NCBI GenBank assembly: GCA_023440965.1
Contig: JAEZRC010000003.1
Location: forward strand, 62,001-126,000
From: Bacillota bacterium
GTDB lineage: Bacteria; Bacillota; Clostridia; Oscillospirales; Ruminococcaceae
Reading direction: 5' to 3'
Length of the DNA: 64,000 nt
Under the pieces are notes generated by a model that saw nothing but the letters and a program-made list of their open reading frames with translations, searched no databases and was not told the DNA's origin. Each line of letters opens with the position of its first letter. The stretch's first letter is position 1. A program made the position numbers and the translations under genes. Below are positions 40,349 to 48,461 of this stretch, in pieces.

Positions 40349-41128
40349 TTGCGATTATTATTTATCGGCGATATAGTTGGAAAAGAAGGTTGCAATTTCC
40401 TTGCTGAGAATCTGTATAGTATAAAAAAAGAGCATAATATTGATATTACTGTTGCTAATGGCGAGAATTCTGCCCAGGGCAACGGAATAACAAAATATTC
40501 TGCTGATTTGCTGACAAATTGCGGTGTTGACATTATAACAACAGGAAACCATGCTTTTAAACGTCGTGAAACAATCTCCATCTTCGAAGAAATACCACAC
40601 CTTATCAGACCTGCCAACTATCCATCCGATGTAATAGGCAGGGGATACTATATCCATGATATGGGTCATACACAAATTGCAGTGATAAATCTGCTTGGTG
40701 TTGTATATCTCGAACCTCTTAACAATCCATTTGACACTGTTGAAAAAATATTATCAGAAATAAAGACTCCTAACGTCTTTGTTGATTTCCATGCGGAAGC
40801 CACCGCAGAAAAGAAAGCAATGGGGCATTACCTTGCAGGAAGAGTAACAGCTGTGCTTGGTACACACACACATGTACAGACAGCAGATGCCTGTATTCTT
40901 AATAAGCATACAGGATATATAACAGATGTCGGCATGACCGGCCCGGAAAATTCTGTTCTTGGAGTGAAGACAGAAATAGCTGTTGAAAAAATGCGAAAGC
41001 ACTTCCCTGTTAAGTTTATTGAAAGCTCTGAACCTTCTTTTCTTAATGGAATTGTGGTTGATTTCGACAAAAAATTGGGAATAACTAATAATATGTTTCC
41101 TCTAATTATACGAAACCCACAAAAATAA
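40349..41128 (+). CDS. ymdB: YmdB-family metallophosphoesterase
   Basis: A 259-residue enzyme of the TIGR00282/YmdB family. Metal ligands are in LLFIGDIVGKEG at the N-terminus, VANGENSAQGNG near 36, TTGNHAFKRRE near 65, VFVDFHAEATAEKKAMGHYLAGR near 148 and VLGTHTHVQTAD near 172. B. subtilis YmdB is a cyclic-nucleotide phosphodiesterase affecting biofilm and motility. The start is TTG 40349 with AGGAGG seven bases upstream. The YmdB gene next to spoVS is a familiar Firmicute order. Confidence 0.93.
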   Translation: MRLLFIGDIVGKEGCNFLAENLYSIKKEHNIDITVANGENSAQGNGITKYSADLLTNCGVDIITTGNHAFKRRETISIFEEIPHLIRPANYPSDVIGRGYYIHDMGHTQIAVINLLGVVYLEPLNNPFDTVEKILSEIKTPNVFVDFHAEATAEKKAMGHYLAGRVTAVLGTHTHVQTADACILNKHTGYITDVGMTGPENSVLGVKTEIAVEKMRKHFPVKFIESSEPSFLNGIVVDFDKKLGITNNMFPLIIRNPQK

Positions 41129-41137
41129 TATTTTTAC

Positions 41138-41166
41138 TTGAAAATTTTTGAAAATATATGTATAAT
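41138..41166 (+). promoter_or_regulatory. Promoter of spoVS
   Basis: TTGAAA at 41138-41143, 17 bp, TATAAT at 41161-41166. The leader is about 80 bases. A sigma-H site was not recognised. Confidence 0.6.
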
Positions 41167-41250
41167 ATGTTTACTATCAAAAATTTTAATTTGTCAAATT
41201 GCATTTACTACTTTGATACTAAATGACGTTAATTAAATGGAGGTTTCACA

Positions 41251-41511
41251 ATGGAAGTTTTAAAAGTATCATCACATTCAGTGCCAAACTCAGTTGCAGG
41301 AGCTATTGCCGGTGTAATCCGTGACAAGAGTGCTGTTGAAGTTCAGGCTGTTGGCGCTGGCGCTGCAAATCAGGCTATTAAGGCTATCGCTATTGCTAGA
41401 GGATATCTCGCACCAGTAGGAATAGACCTTGTATGCATACCTGCTTTTGCCAATGTTGTTATTGATGGCGAAGAAAGAACTGCTATTAAATTAATCTGCG
41501 AATCAAGATAG
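41251..41511 (+). CDS. spoVS: Stage V sporulation protein S
   Basis: An 86-residue protein that matches SpoVS along its length: MEVLKVSSHSVPNSVAGAIA, then VQAVGAGAANQAIKAIAIARG and a CIPAF...IDGEERTAIKL end. SpoVS is an Alba-like protein needed for coat and cortex steps in B. subtilis. It is also kept in some non-spore-forming relatives, so it suggests but does not prove spore formation. ATGGAGGTTTCACA precedes the ATG. Confidence 0.96.
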   Translation: MEVLKVSSHSVPNSVAGAIAGVIRDKSAVEVQAVGAGAANQAIKAIAIARGYLAPVGIDLVCIPAFANVVIDGEERTAIKLICESR

Positions 41512-41556
41512 TGCTATCAAATTGTTAAGTAAATAATTTACTAAGGAAAACTTAAT

Positions 41557-42243
41557 ATGAAAAAACTACTATTACTCACTACAATTACATCATTAGTGGT
41601 TTTTTTGACAGCATGCGGAAAAGGTTCTGGCTCTAATAATTCAGATTCAGGACAATTTAATGACAGTATAGCAAAAACCGAAGAATCTATTGAAGGCAAA
41701 AATGCTCCTTCACCAGATACGACAACTAATCAATCACTTAACTCTGCAACTCAGAGCACTACAACAACACGATCAGCAACTACCACCCCAAGAATCACAG
41801 CTAAACAACCTGTGATTACTTCAAGACCAATAACCACTACAAAAAGCCAATCATATACTTCAAATTCTGATTATATTTCAGAAGTTATCCGACTTGTTAA
41901 TATAGAAAGATCAAAGCAAGGTCTTTCAGCTCTTTCAACAAATTCACAGCTTGCAAATGCTGCGAATATCAGAGCTAAGGAAACTGTCAGGTCTTTCTCA
42001 CATACAAGACCTGATGGCAGAAGCTGCTTCACAGTTCTTCAAGAAACCAAAATTTCTTATAGGACCTGTGGTGAGAATATTGCTGCCGGACAATCAACCC
42101 CACAGGAAGTTGTTAAGGGTTGGATGAATTCCGAAGGGCACAGAAAAAACATTCTCAACGGCAGTTTTACAAAGCTTGGAGTAGGTTTTGTTAAGGCTTC
42201 TACTGGTTATAAATATTACTGGACGCAAATGTTTATAGGTTAA
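41557..42243 (+). CDS. CAP/SCP-domain lipoprotein
   Basis: A 228-residue exported protein. Signal peptide with lipobox LTAC at about 17-20. Residues 25-108 form a Ser/Thr-rich linker (TTTTRSATTTPR), likely extended in the wall. Residues 108-228 form the CAP domain: IRLVNIERSKQGLSALSTNSQLANAANIRAKE, SFSHTRPDGRSCFTVL, CGENIAAGQSTPQEVVKGWMNSEGHRKNILN and KYYWTQMFIG. The conserved His and Glu are present. Such proteins are common on clostridial and bacillar surfaces (YkwD-like); the role is open. Confidence 0.92.
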   Translation: MKKLLLLTTITSLVVFLTACGKGSGSNNSDSGQFNDSIAKTEESIEGKNAPSPDTTTNQSLNSATQSTTTTRSATTTPRITAKQPVITSRPITTTKSQSYTSNSDYISEVIRLVNIERSKQGLSALSTNSQLANAANIRAKETVRSFSHTRPDGRSCFTVLQETKISYRTCGENIAAGQSTPQEVVKGWMNSEGHRKNILNGSFTKLGVGFVKASTGYKYYWTQMFIG

Positions 42244-42249
42244 TTATTT

Positions 42250-42280
42250 AATCCGAAGAAAATTTCTTCGGATTTTTTTT
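42250..42280 (+). terminator. Terminator after the CAP-domain gene
   Basis: A perfect 11-pair stem ATCCGAAGAAA / TTTCTTCGGAT followed by T8. Confidence 0.92.
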
Positions 42281-42299
42281 ATTTTTCTTTAAAAAAGTA

Positions 42300-42352
42300 T
42301 TGACAAATATTAATTTTTGTATTATTGTATTATTGTACTAAATAATTAATAC
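42300..42352 (+). promoter_or_regulatory. Promoter and probable operator of the GntR-ABC operon
   Basis: TTGACA at 42300-42305, 17 bp, TATTGT at 42323-42328. Overlapping the -10 and start lies a direct repeat of GTATTATT and a loose inverted repeat GTATTA...TAATAC (to about 42352), a plausible binding site for the GntR/YtrA-type repressor encoded next. Confidence 0.6.
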
Positions 42353-42377
42353 AGTCATACAGTCGAAGGAGGCTAAT

Positions 42378-42740
42378 ATGAGTTGGCAGATTGATGACAG
42401 CCGACCTGTTTACATTCAGCTGATAGACGAAATAAAAATGCGCATTATTTCAGGCTATTATAAGTTGGGTGACCGATTGCCTTCGGTAAGGGATTTGGCT
42501 GAAGAGGCACAGGTAAACCCAAACACAATGCAAAAAGCTCTCATCGAGCTTGAGTCATGTGGACTGCTGAATTCTCAGAGAACAAGTGGACGATATGTTA
42601 CAGACAATATAATTCTCATCGAAGAAATGAGACAAATGTTTGCATTACAATATATCAATGTGTTCTTTGAAAACATGGAAAAGCTTGGCTATTCACAGGA
42701 AGAAATTAAACAAGAAATTATTAATAGTAAAGAGGGGTAA
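42378..42740 (+). CDS. GntR-family regulator, YtrA type
   Basis: A 120-residue regulator. Residues 8-75 are the GntR winged helix (RPVYIQLIDEIKMRIISGYYKLGDRLPSVRDLAEEAQVNPNTMQKALIELESCGLL). The short C-terminal helix (EEMRQMFALQYINVFFENMEKLGYS) is the YtrA dimer region rather than a ligand domain. YtrA regulators usually control the ABC exporter that follows and respond to envelope stress such as cell-wall antibiotics. It lies two bases before the ATPase gene. Confidence 0.92.
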   Translation: MSWQIDDSRPVYIQLIDEIKMRIISGYYKLGDRLPSVRDLAEEAQVNPNTMQKALIELESCGLLNSQRTSGRYVTDNIILIEEMRQMFALQYINVFFENMEKLGYSQEEIKQEIINSKEG

Positions 42741-42742
42741 AA

Positions 42743-43441
42743 ATGGATTTTAGTATTGAATGCCGTAATCTCACAAAAGCATACGGCAAAAAGGTTGCAT
42801 TAGATAATATCAACCTTAAATTTAATCGTGGAAGAATAATTGGACTTCTTGGTCCTAACGGAAGCGGTAAAACAACACTCATCAAGCTTGTTTGTGGCTT
42901 GCTTACACCAACATCTGGTGATGTTCTTATCAACGGAAAGGTTCCAGGTCCTGAAACAAAAGCAGTTGTTTCATATCTCCCAGACAAGACTTACTTGCCA
43001 GAATGGATGAAGGTCACTGAACTAATCAGCTTCTTCAAGTCATTCTACAAGGACTTCAACGAGCAGAAAGCTTTTACTTTATTTGAGAAGCTTCATATTG
43101 ATGTTAATGATAAACTTAAAACAATGTCAAAGGGCACAAAAGAAAAGGTTCAGCTTGTTCTTGTTATGAGCAGAGACGCAGATGTTTACATTCTCGACGA
43201 ACCTATCGCTGGTGTTGACCCTGCTGCACGTGATCTTATTCTTAACACAATTATTGCAAACTATAATCCTAACGCATCTGTAATTATTTCAACTCACCTT
43301 ATCGCTGATGTTGAAACAGTTCTTGAAGACATTATCTTTATCAAGTATGGTAAGATTGAACTTCAATCCACTGTGGATGAAATTCGCGATGTTAATGGAA
43401 AATCAGTAGACGCTTTATTCAGGGAGGTATACAGATGTTAG
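42743..43441 (+). CDS. ABC transporter ATP-binding protein
   Basis: A 232-residue ATPase. Walker A LGPNGSGKTT near 35-43, a signature-like TMSKGTKEKVQLVLVMSRD where the usual LSGGQ is changed to MSKGT, and Walker B VYILDEPIAGVDPAARD. The MSKG form is common in YtrB/BcrA-like exporters. TIIANYNPNASVIISTHLIADVE gives the switch His. It overlaps the following membrane gene by seven bases and is part of the GntR operon. Confidence 0.92.
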   Translation: MDFSIECRNLTKAYGKKVALDNINLKFNRGRIIGLLGPNGSGKTTLIKLVCGLLTPTSGDVLINGKVPGPETKAVVSYLPDKTYLPEWMKVTELISFFKSFYKDFNEQKAFTLFEKLHIDVNDKLKTMSKGTKEKVQLVLVMSRDADVYILDEPIAGVDPAARDLILNTIIANYNPNASVIISTHLIADVETVLEDIIFIKYGKIELQSTVDEIRDVNGKSVDALFREVYRC

Positions 43442-44229
43442 GAAAACTTATTAAAAACGAATTCAGATCAACCTTTAGATACTATTGGATATTCTTTGTT
43501 GCATTTTTAGGTATCACCTTAGCCTACGCAGCAATTGATAATGTTATGACAAGCAACCAAAATATTAATCCAGTTTTTCAGATATTTGCCGTACTATTAG
43601 CTATAGTTTATCTTTTCAGTAATTTCTTCATAGCATTAGCACCTATCATCTTCTCTGCTTTAAGATTCAATAAAAGTGTTCTTGGAAGCGAAGGCTACTT
43701 GACAAATACACTTCCTGTATCAACTTCAAAAATTGTTGGTGCAAAACTAATTATTGCATCTGTATGGTTCTTGACAACATCAATATGGACTCTTTGCTGT
43801 ACTTACTTTGCATCATTTATTTCTGATAATTTTAAAAATACGGTTAAAAGCCTCAAACAAATGTTCAGAAGTATCTTCGATCAAATTGAACAAGAACCAA
43901 TGCTTCTTGTTGTTATTTTAATAGGTTTAGCCTTGCTTTGTATAAGCATTATTCTTGTAGAATATGCTTCATTCAGCTTCAGCCAGATATTCAATAGTTA
44001 CAGAGGTCTTAAAGGCTCATTCATAATGATTGGTATATTAATTCTTAAGATGATTGTTTTTGGTACATTTGCTATTGGTCTTATCCAAAACATCTTAGGA
44101 AGCAATGCTTCAGACTCAGCAATCGCATACTGGATATTCGGTGTAATGGGTGTAAACGGACTGCTGTTCGGCAGCATAAGCTACTTCGTTACTCAATGGG
44201 CTTTAAAAAAGCATCTTAACCTACAATAG
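43435..44229 (+). CDS. ABC-2-like membrane protein
   Basis: A 264-residue membrane protein with six hydrophobic segments. It opens MLGKLIKNEFRSTFRYYWIFF, a start usual in ABC-2 permeases paired with YtrB/BcrA ATPases. The spacing and overlap with the ATPase gene argue that the two form one exporter. The substrate is unknown; peptide or antibiotic efflux or sensing is the usual guess from context. Confidence 0.82.
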   Translation: MLGKLIKNEFRSTFRYYWIFFVAFLGITLAYAAIDNVMTSNQNINPVFQIFAVLLAIVYLFSNFFIALAPIIFSALRFNKSVLGSEGYLTNTLPVSTSKIVGAKLIIASVWFLTTSIWTLCCTYFASFISDNFKNTVKSLKQMFRSIFDQIEQEPMLLVVILIGLALLCISIILVEYASFSFSQIFNSYRGLKGSFIMIGILILKMIVFGTFAIGLIQNILGSNASDSAIAYWIFGVMGVNGLLFGSISYFVTQWALKKHLNLQ

Positions 44230-44247
44230 TACTTCTCCATATATTTT

Positions 44248-44286
44248 TAAAAGAAAGCGAAAGGAATTATCCTTTTGCTTTCTTTT
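44248..44286 (+). terminator. Terminator after the ABC operon
   Basis: A long stem pairing AAAGAAAGC and AAAGGA with TCCTTTT and GCTTTCTTT, ending in T4. Confidence 0.8.
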
Positions 44287-44288
44287 AG

Positions 44289-44317
44289 TTGACAAAATAA
44301 AATATATATGTTATTAT
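44289..44317 (+). promoter_or_regulatory. Promoter of the 44347 lipoprotein
   Basis: TTGACA at 44289-44294, 17 bp, TATTAT at 44312-44317. Confidence 0.65.
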
Positions 44318-44346
44318 TGGAAATAATTTACTGAAAGGAAATGATT

Positions 44347-44958
44347 ATGAAGAGAATTATTTCTATAATGATGTGTATATATATTATGACACTTTCCGGA
44401 TGTCAGGTTGAAATAGGTTCAGACTCTGAAAGTTCTTCTAACACATCGTCAGAGGTCGTTACCACTGAAGCTACGACTACTGAAACCACTCAGGCTAAGC
44501 CTGTGGTTAAACCTGAAGTCAAGAAAGAATCAGGTAAAATAACATCAACTGATGGCTTCTTCTCACTTTATTATGAAATTCCAACACTTGAATTAAAAGC
44601 AAACGAAGAATACACGCTTATTACAAAATTCAAAAATGAAAGCAAGAATGATTTTAAAATCGGCATTAAGGATATGACAAAGCCTGTTAATATTATAATT
44701 ATTAAGAAGGGTGAAATATGGGGCTATGAGGGTAATGATATTGACATCTGCAGTACTATGAAAGCGGGTCAAGAAGTAACTCAGGAAACTAAAATAAAGA
44801 TTAAAGAGCCTGGCGAATATCATTTCTTTATTTTCATAGATTTTGCAAGGGATATTAAAGCTTCAGAAGATGCTTCAAAGGTTGACAAGAATTTATATCA
44901 CCCAACACGAGGAAATACAAGCATTGCTGTTGATGAACTTAAGCTCACTGTTAAATAA
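44347..44958 (+). CDS. Putative lipoprotein, unknown function
   Basis: A 203-residue exported protein. The signal peptide ends in the lipobox LSGC near residue 19. Residues 25-60 form a Ser/Thr/Glu-rich linker (SSNTSSEVVTTEATTTETTQ). The rest (70-203) is beta-rich with no motif I can name; alternating strands (LKANEEYTLITKFKNESKNDFKIGIK) suggest an Ig-like fold. ATG 44347 follows AAAGGAAATGATT; an in-frame ATG six bases earlier sits too close to that site. Confidence 0.75.
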   Translation: MKRIISIMMCIYIMTLSGCQVEIGSDSESSSNTSSEVVTTEATTTETTQAKPVVKPEVKKESGKITSTDGFFSLYYEIPTLELKANEEYTLITKFKNESKNDFKIGIKDMTKPVNIIIIKKGEIWGYEGNDIDICSTMKAGQEVTQETKIKIKEPGEYHFFIFIDFARDIKASEDASKVDKNLYHPTRGNTSIAVDELKLTVK

Positions 44959-44965
44959 TACTAAG

Positions 44966-44988
44966 CCTTGCTATACGCAAGGTTTTTT
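44966..44988 (+). terminator. Terminator after the 44347 lipoprotein
   Basis: CCTTGC / GCAAGG with a five-base loop and T6. Confidence 0.8.
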
Positions 44989-45066
44989 ATTTACAAAATA
45001 TTCAACATATGATATAATAATATATTAAAATAAATATATATACTATAAACTTTGAGGTGATTGTTT

Positions 45067-46875
45067 TTGTCACAAGGACAAGAAAATATAAGGAATTTTT
45101 GTATCATAGCACATATTGACCACGGAAAATCAACACTTGCTGACAGAATTCTTGAGCAGACTTCCACCGTTGCTCTTCGCGATATGGAAGAACAGCTTCT
45201 TGATAATATGGATATTGAGCGTGAGCGTGGTATTACTATAAAAGCCCGTGCTGTCAAGCTTAATTACAAGGCTGATAATGGGGAAACATATACTTTTAAT
45301 CTTATTGACACCCCTGGTCACGTTGACTTCAACTATGAGGTTTCACGTTCTCTTGCAGCCTGTGAGGGAGCAATACTTGTTGTTGACGCTTCGCAAGGTA
45401 TCGAGGCGCAGACTCTTGCGAACACTTATCTTGCAATTGAGCATGACCTTGAGGTTGTTCCTGTTGTAAACAAGATTGATCTGCCTTCTGCTGACCCCGA
45501 AAAAGCTTGCCACGAAATTGAAAACGTAATTGGAATTCCAGCTTTGGATGCTCCACGAATTTCTGCAAAAATGGGTGTGAACATCCACGAAGTACTTGAA
45601 AGAGTTATTACAGATATTCCTGCTCCGCAGGGCAATGCTGATGCTCCGCTTCAGGCTTTGGTTTTTGATAGTTACTATGATTCATATAAGGGTGTAATTA
45701 TTTACGTAAGAGTCAAAGAAGGAACAGTCAAGGTCGGAACAGAAATAAAAATGATGGCAACAGGTGCTAAGTTTGACGTTGTTGAGCTTGGATATATGGG
45801 TCCTACAAATCTTGTACCTTGTGGTGAACTTAAAGCTGGCGAAGTTGGATATATCTCAGCATCAATTAAAAGCATTGGCGATACTCGTGTTGGCGATACT
45901 GTTACAACTGTTGAAAATCCTTGTTCTGAACCGCTCCCAGGTTATAAGAAGGTAAATTCAATGGTTTACTCCGGTATTTATCCTGTCGACGGTGCAAAAT
46001 ACGGTGACCTTCGTGACGCACTTGAAAAGCTTCGCCTGAATGACGCTTCCCTTTCATTTGAGCCTGAAACCTCTATTGCACTCGGCTTTGGCTTCCGTTG
46101 TGGTTTCCTTGGACTTCTTCACATGGAAATTATTCAGGAGCGTCTTGAACGTGAATATAACCTCGACCTTATCACAACAGCACCATCTGTTATTTATAAA
46201 GTTACTCTGACAAACGGTGAAACTATATTTATTGATAACCCAACTAACTATCCTGATCCAGCACTTATTCAGTCAGCAGAGGAGCCTATGGTGAATGCAC
46301 ACATCCTCTCACCTTCTGATTATGTGGGAAATATTATGGAGCTTTGTCAGGACAGGCGCGGCGTATTCAAGGATATGAAGTATATTGACGAAACAAGAGT
46401 TGACCTTCATTATGAGTTGCCTCTTAACGAAATAGTTTATGACTTCTTTGACGCATTAAAATCGAGAACAAAGGGCTATGCATCATTTGATTATGAAATA
46501 CTCGGATACAGTCCTTCAAAGCTTGTCAAGCTTGATATTCTCCTCAACGGTGATGTTGTCGATGCTCTATCGTTTATTGTTCATACTGACAAAGCTTATG
46601 CAAGAGGAAGACGAATTGCTGAAAAGTTAAAGGAAAATATCCCACGTCAGCTTTTCGAAGTACCTATTCAGGCTGCAATCGGTGGCAAGGTTATTGCCCG
46701 TGAAACAGTTAAAGCTATGAGAAAAGACGTTCTCGCAAAGTGCTATGGCGGTGATATTACTCGTAAGAAAAAGCTTCTTGAAAAGCAAAAAGAGGGTAAG
46801 AAGAGAATGCGCCAAGTAGGTTCAGTTGAGGTCTCACAGGAAGCATTTATGAGCGTGCTTAAGCTCGATGAGTAG
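45067..46875 (+). CDS. lepA: Elongation factor 4 (LepA)
   Basis: A 602-residue translational GTPase, the normal length. IRNFCIIAHIDHGKSTLADR (G1), RGITIKA (G2), DTPGHVD (G3), NKIDL (G4) and the LepA C-terminal region with GDITRKKKLLEKQKEGKKRM all fit. LepA acts on stalled or mispaired ribosomes. TTG 45067 is preferred: GAGGTGA sits six bases upstream, while the earlier TTG at 45061 touches that site. Confidence 0.97.
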   Translation: MSQGQENIRNFCIIAHIDHGKSTLADRILEQTSTVALRDMEEQLLDNMDIERERGITIKARAVKLNYKADNGETYTFNLIDTPGHVDFNYEVSRSLAACEGAILVVDASQGIEAQTLANTYLAIEHDLEVVPVVNKIDLPSADPEKACHEIENVIGIPALDAPRISAKMGVNIHEVLERVITDIPAPQGNADAPLQALVFDSYYDSYKGVIIYVRVKEGTVKVGTEIKMMATGAKFDVVELGYMGPTNLVPCGELKAGEVGYISASIKSIGDTRVGDTVTTVENPCSEPLPGYKKVNSMVYSGIYPVDGAKYGDLRDALEKLRLNDASLSFEPETSIALGFGFRCGFLGLLHMEIIQERLEREYNLDLITTAPSVIYKVTLTNGETIFIDNPTNYPDPALIQSAEEPMVNAHILSPSDYVGNIMELCQDRRGVFKDMKYIDETRVDLHYELPLNEIVYDFFDALKSRTKGYASFDYEILGYSPSKLVKLDILLNGDVVDALSFIVHTDKAYARGRRIAEKLKENIPRQLFEVPIQAAIGGKVIARETVKAMRKDVLAKCYGGDITRKKKLLEKQKEGKKRMRQVGSVEVSQEAFMSVLKLDE

Positions 46876-46923
46876 ATACAATTCGTATATTATGTAGTAT
46901 TTTATACTTTTAGGAGAGTTAAA

Positions 46924-48018
46924 ATGGCAATCGGACTTTATATTCATGTTCCGTTCTGTATAAGAAAATGTCCTTACTGTGATTTTTATTCTCAAAGTGT
47001 AGCTCCAAATACTGAAATTCAATACGTTGATGCTATTGTCAGGAATATTCAAAAGTACAAAAACACCGAGGTGGACAGTATTTACTTCGGTGGTGGTACT
47101 CCGTCAATTCTTTCTGATTTAAGTTATCAGCGTATTTTTTCTGCCATAAAAAACAACTTTCGGCTCATTGACCCTGAAATTTCACTTGAGGCAAACCCTT
47201 GTTCGGTTGATCTAAACAAGCTTAAATTCTTCAGAAATGTCGGCTTTAATAGGATTTCATTCGGTGTGCAAAGCTGTGTTGACAGTGAACTTGAACGCCT
47301 TGGCAGACTTCATAACTTTGAGCAGGCAAAAACAGCTATTCTCAATGCTAAAGAGGCTGGCTTTGATAATATTTCTGCCGACCAAATGATTGGAATTCCC
47401 GAGCAGACAAGCGAGAGCCTTTCAGTTTCATTGGCTGAACTTTCAAAACTTCCGCTAACTCATATCTCTGCATATATGCTAAAAATAGAAAAAAACACGC
47501 CGTTTAATACAGCGAGTATAATTAATATACTACCTGATGAGGATAGTGTGGCTGATTTATACTTGCAGACTATAAATGAGCTTGAAGAAAACGGCTTTGA
47601 ACAATATGAAATCTCAAACTTTTCAAGAAAGGGTTTTGAGTGTAGGCATAATCTAAAGTATTGGCGGTGTGAAGAATACATTGGGCTTGGTCCGTCGGCG
47701 CATTCCTTTTTCAACGGAAAGAGATATGAAGTGCCGAGAAGTCTTAATGAATTTATCAGCAATGAGTTCCAGATTGAAGTTGTGAATGAGGAGCATCCGC
47801 ATACATTCGACGAGGTTGCAATGCTAAGATTAAGATTGACAGAAGGGCTTTCAAAAAAAGTCTGTGAGGAATTCAACGTTGATTTTGAAGAGATAATAAA
47901 AAAAGCCGAGCCTTTGAAAAAGGCAGGGCTTGTGGATATTTTCGATAATAGAATAGTTATTACTAAAAATGGCTTTTTGGTATCAAATAGTATTATTGCA
48001 GAAATATTATGCAATTAA
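46924..48018 (+). CDS. hemW: HemW-like radical SAM protein
   Basis: A 364-residue protein starting GLYIHVPFCIRKCPYCDFYS, with the CxxxCxxC motif of HemN/HemW. IYFGGGTPSIL, ISLEANPCSVD, GFNRISFGVQSC and HISAYMLKIEKNTPF are family motifs. Proteins of this length next to lepA are HemW, which binds haem and hands it to targets, not true coproporphyrinogen oxidases. GGAGAGTTAAA precedes the ATG. The lepA-hemW pair is conserved in Firmicutes; the hrcA-grpE-dnaK genes that often follow are missing here. Confidence 0.93.
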   Translation: MAIGLYIHVPFCIRKCPYCDFYSQSVAPNTEIQYVDAIVRNIQKYKNTEVDSIYFGGGTPSILSDLSYQRIFSAIKNNFRLIDPEISLEANPCSVDLNKLKFFRNVGFNRISFGVQSCVDSELERLGRLHNFEQAKTAILNAKEAGFDNISADQMIGIPEQTSESLSVSLAELSKLPLTHISAYMLKIEKNTPFNTASIINILPDEDSVADLYLQTINELEENGFEQYEISNFSRKGFECRHNLKYWRCEEYIGLGPSAHSFFNGKRYEVPRSLNEFISNEFQIEVVNEEHPHTFDEVAMLRLRLTEGLSKKVCEEFNVDFEEIIKKAEPLKKAGLVDIFDNRIVITKNGFLVSNSIIAEILCN

Positions 48019-48029
48019 TATGAAATAAT

Positions 48030-48383
48030 TCATTTGCCAAACAGTTTTGCTATTTCTGTAGTAAATTCTATACAATTATTAATATTCTTATAGTTTTCAA
48101 TATTTTGTTCATAAAATATTTTGCCTTTTCGATATAAATCAAACAGAGCTTGTTGTATTATTTTTTCATCCACTGAAAAAGTTATTATTTGTTTTACATC
48201 CTCAATATTGAAACTCTCTCTATTATTCAGTTCTTTATCATTTAATATGCAATTCTCCACTTTTTCGATCAAATTTACCTCATCACATAACTTTGCGTAT
48301 TTGCGAGCTTTCATTGCAAAAATATATGTAGTAATCATAAAAAGTGCGGATAAACTTGCAAAAAATATTTCAAGTTTCGTCAT
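48030..48383 (-). CDS. Small single-span membrane protein, unknown
   Basis: A 117-residue protein with one N-terminal hydrophobic segment (IFFASLSALFMITTYIFAM, about residues 5-23) followed by a soluble helical part that looks like a small winged or helical domain (NIEDVKQIITFSVDEKIIQQALFDLYRKGKIFYEQNIENYKNI). ATG 48383 follows AGGAGATTATA. No family recognised. It faces hemW across 11 bases. Confidence 0.6.
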   Translation of the reverse strand: MTKLEIFFASLSALFMITTYIFAMKARKYAKLCDEVNLIEKVENCILNDKELNNRESFNIEDVKQIITFSVDEKIIQQALFDLYRKGKIFYEQNIENYKNINNCIEFTTEIAKLFGK

Positions 48384-48429
48384 ATTATAATCTCCTGTCA
48401 ACAATATATGGAAATAATACCATAAAAAA

Positions 48430-48461
48430 TAACAGCTGTCAATTATGACAGCTGTTTTATT
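48430..48461 (-). terminator. Terminator after the aminotransferase gene
   Basis: AACAGCTGTCA / TGACAGCTGTT with a four-base loop and T-rich tails, immediately after the stop of the minus-strand aminotransferase gene. Confidence 0.85.
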
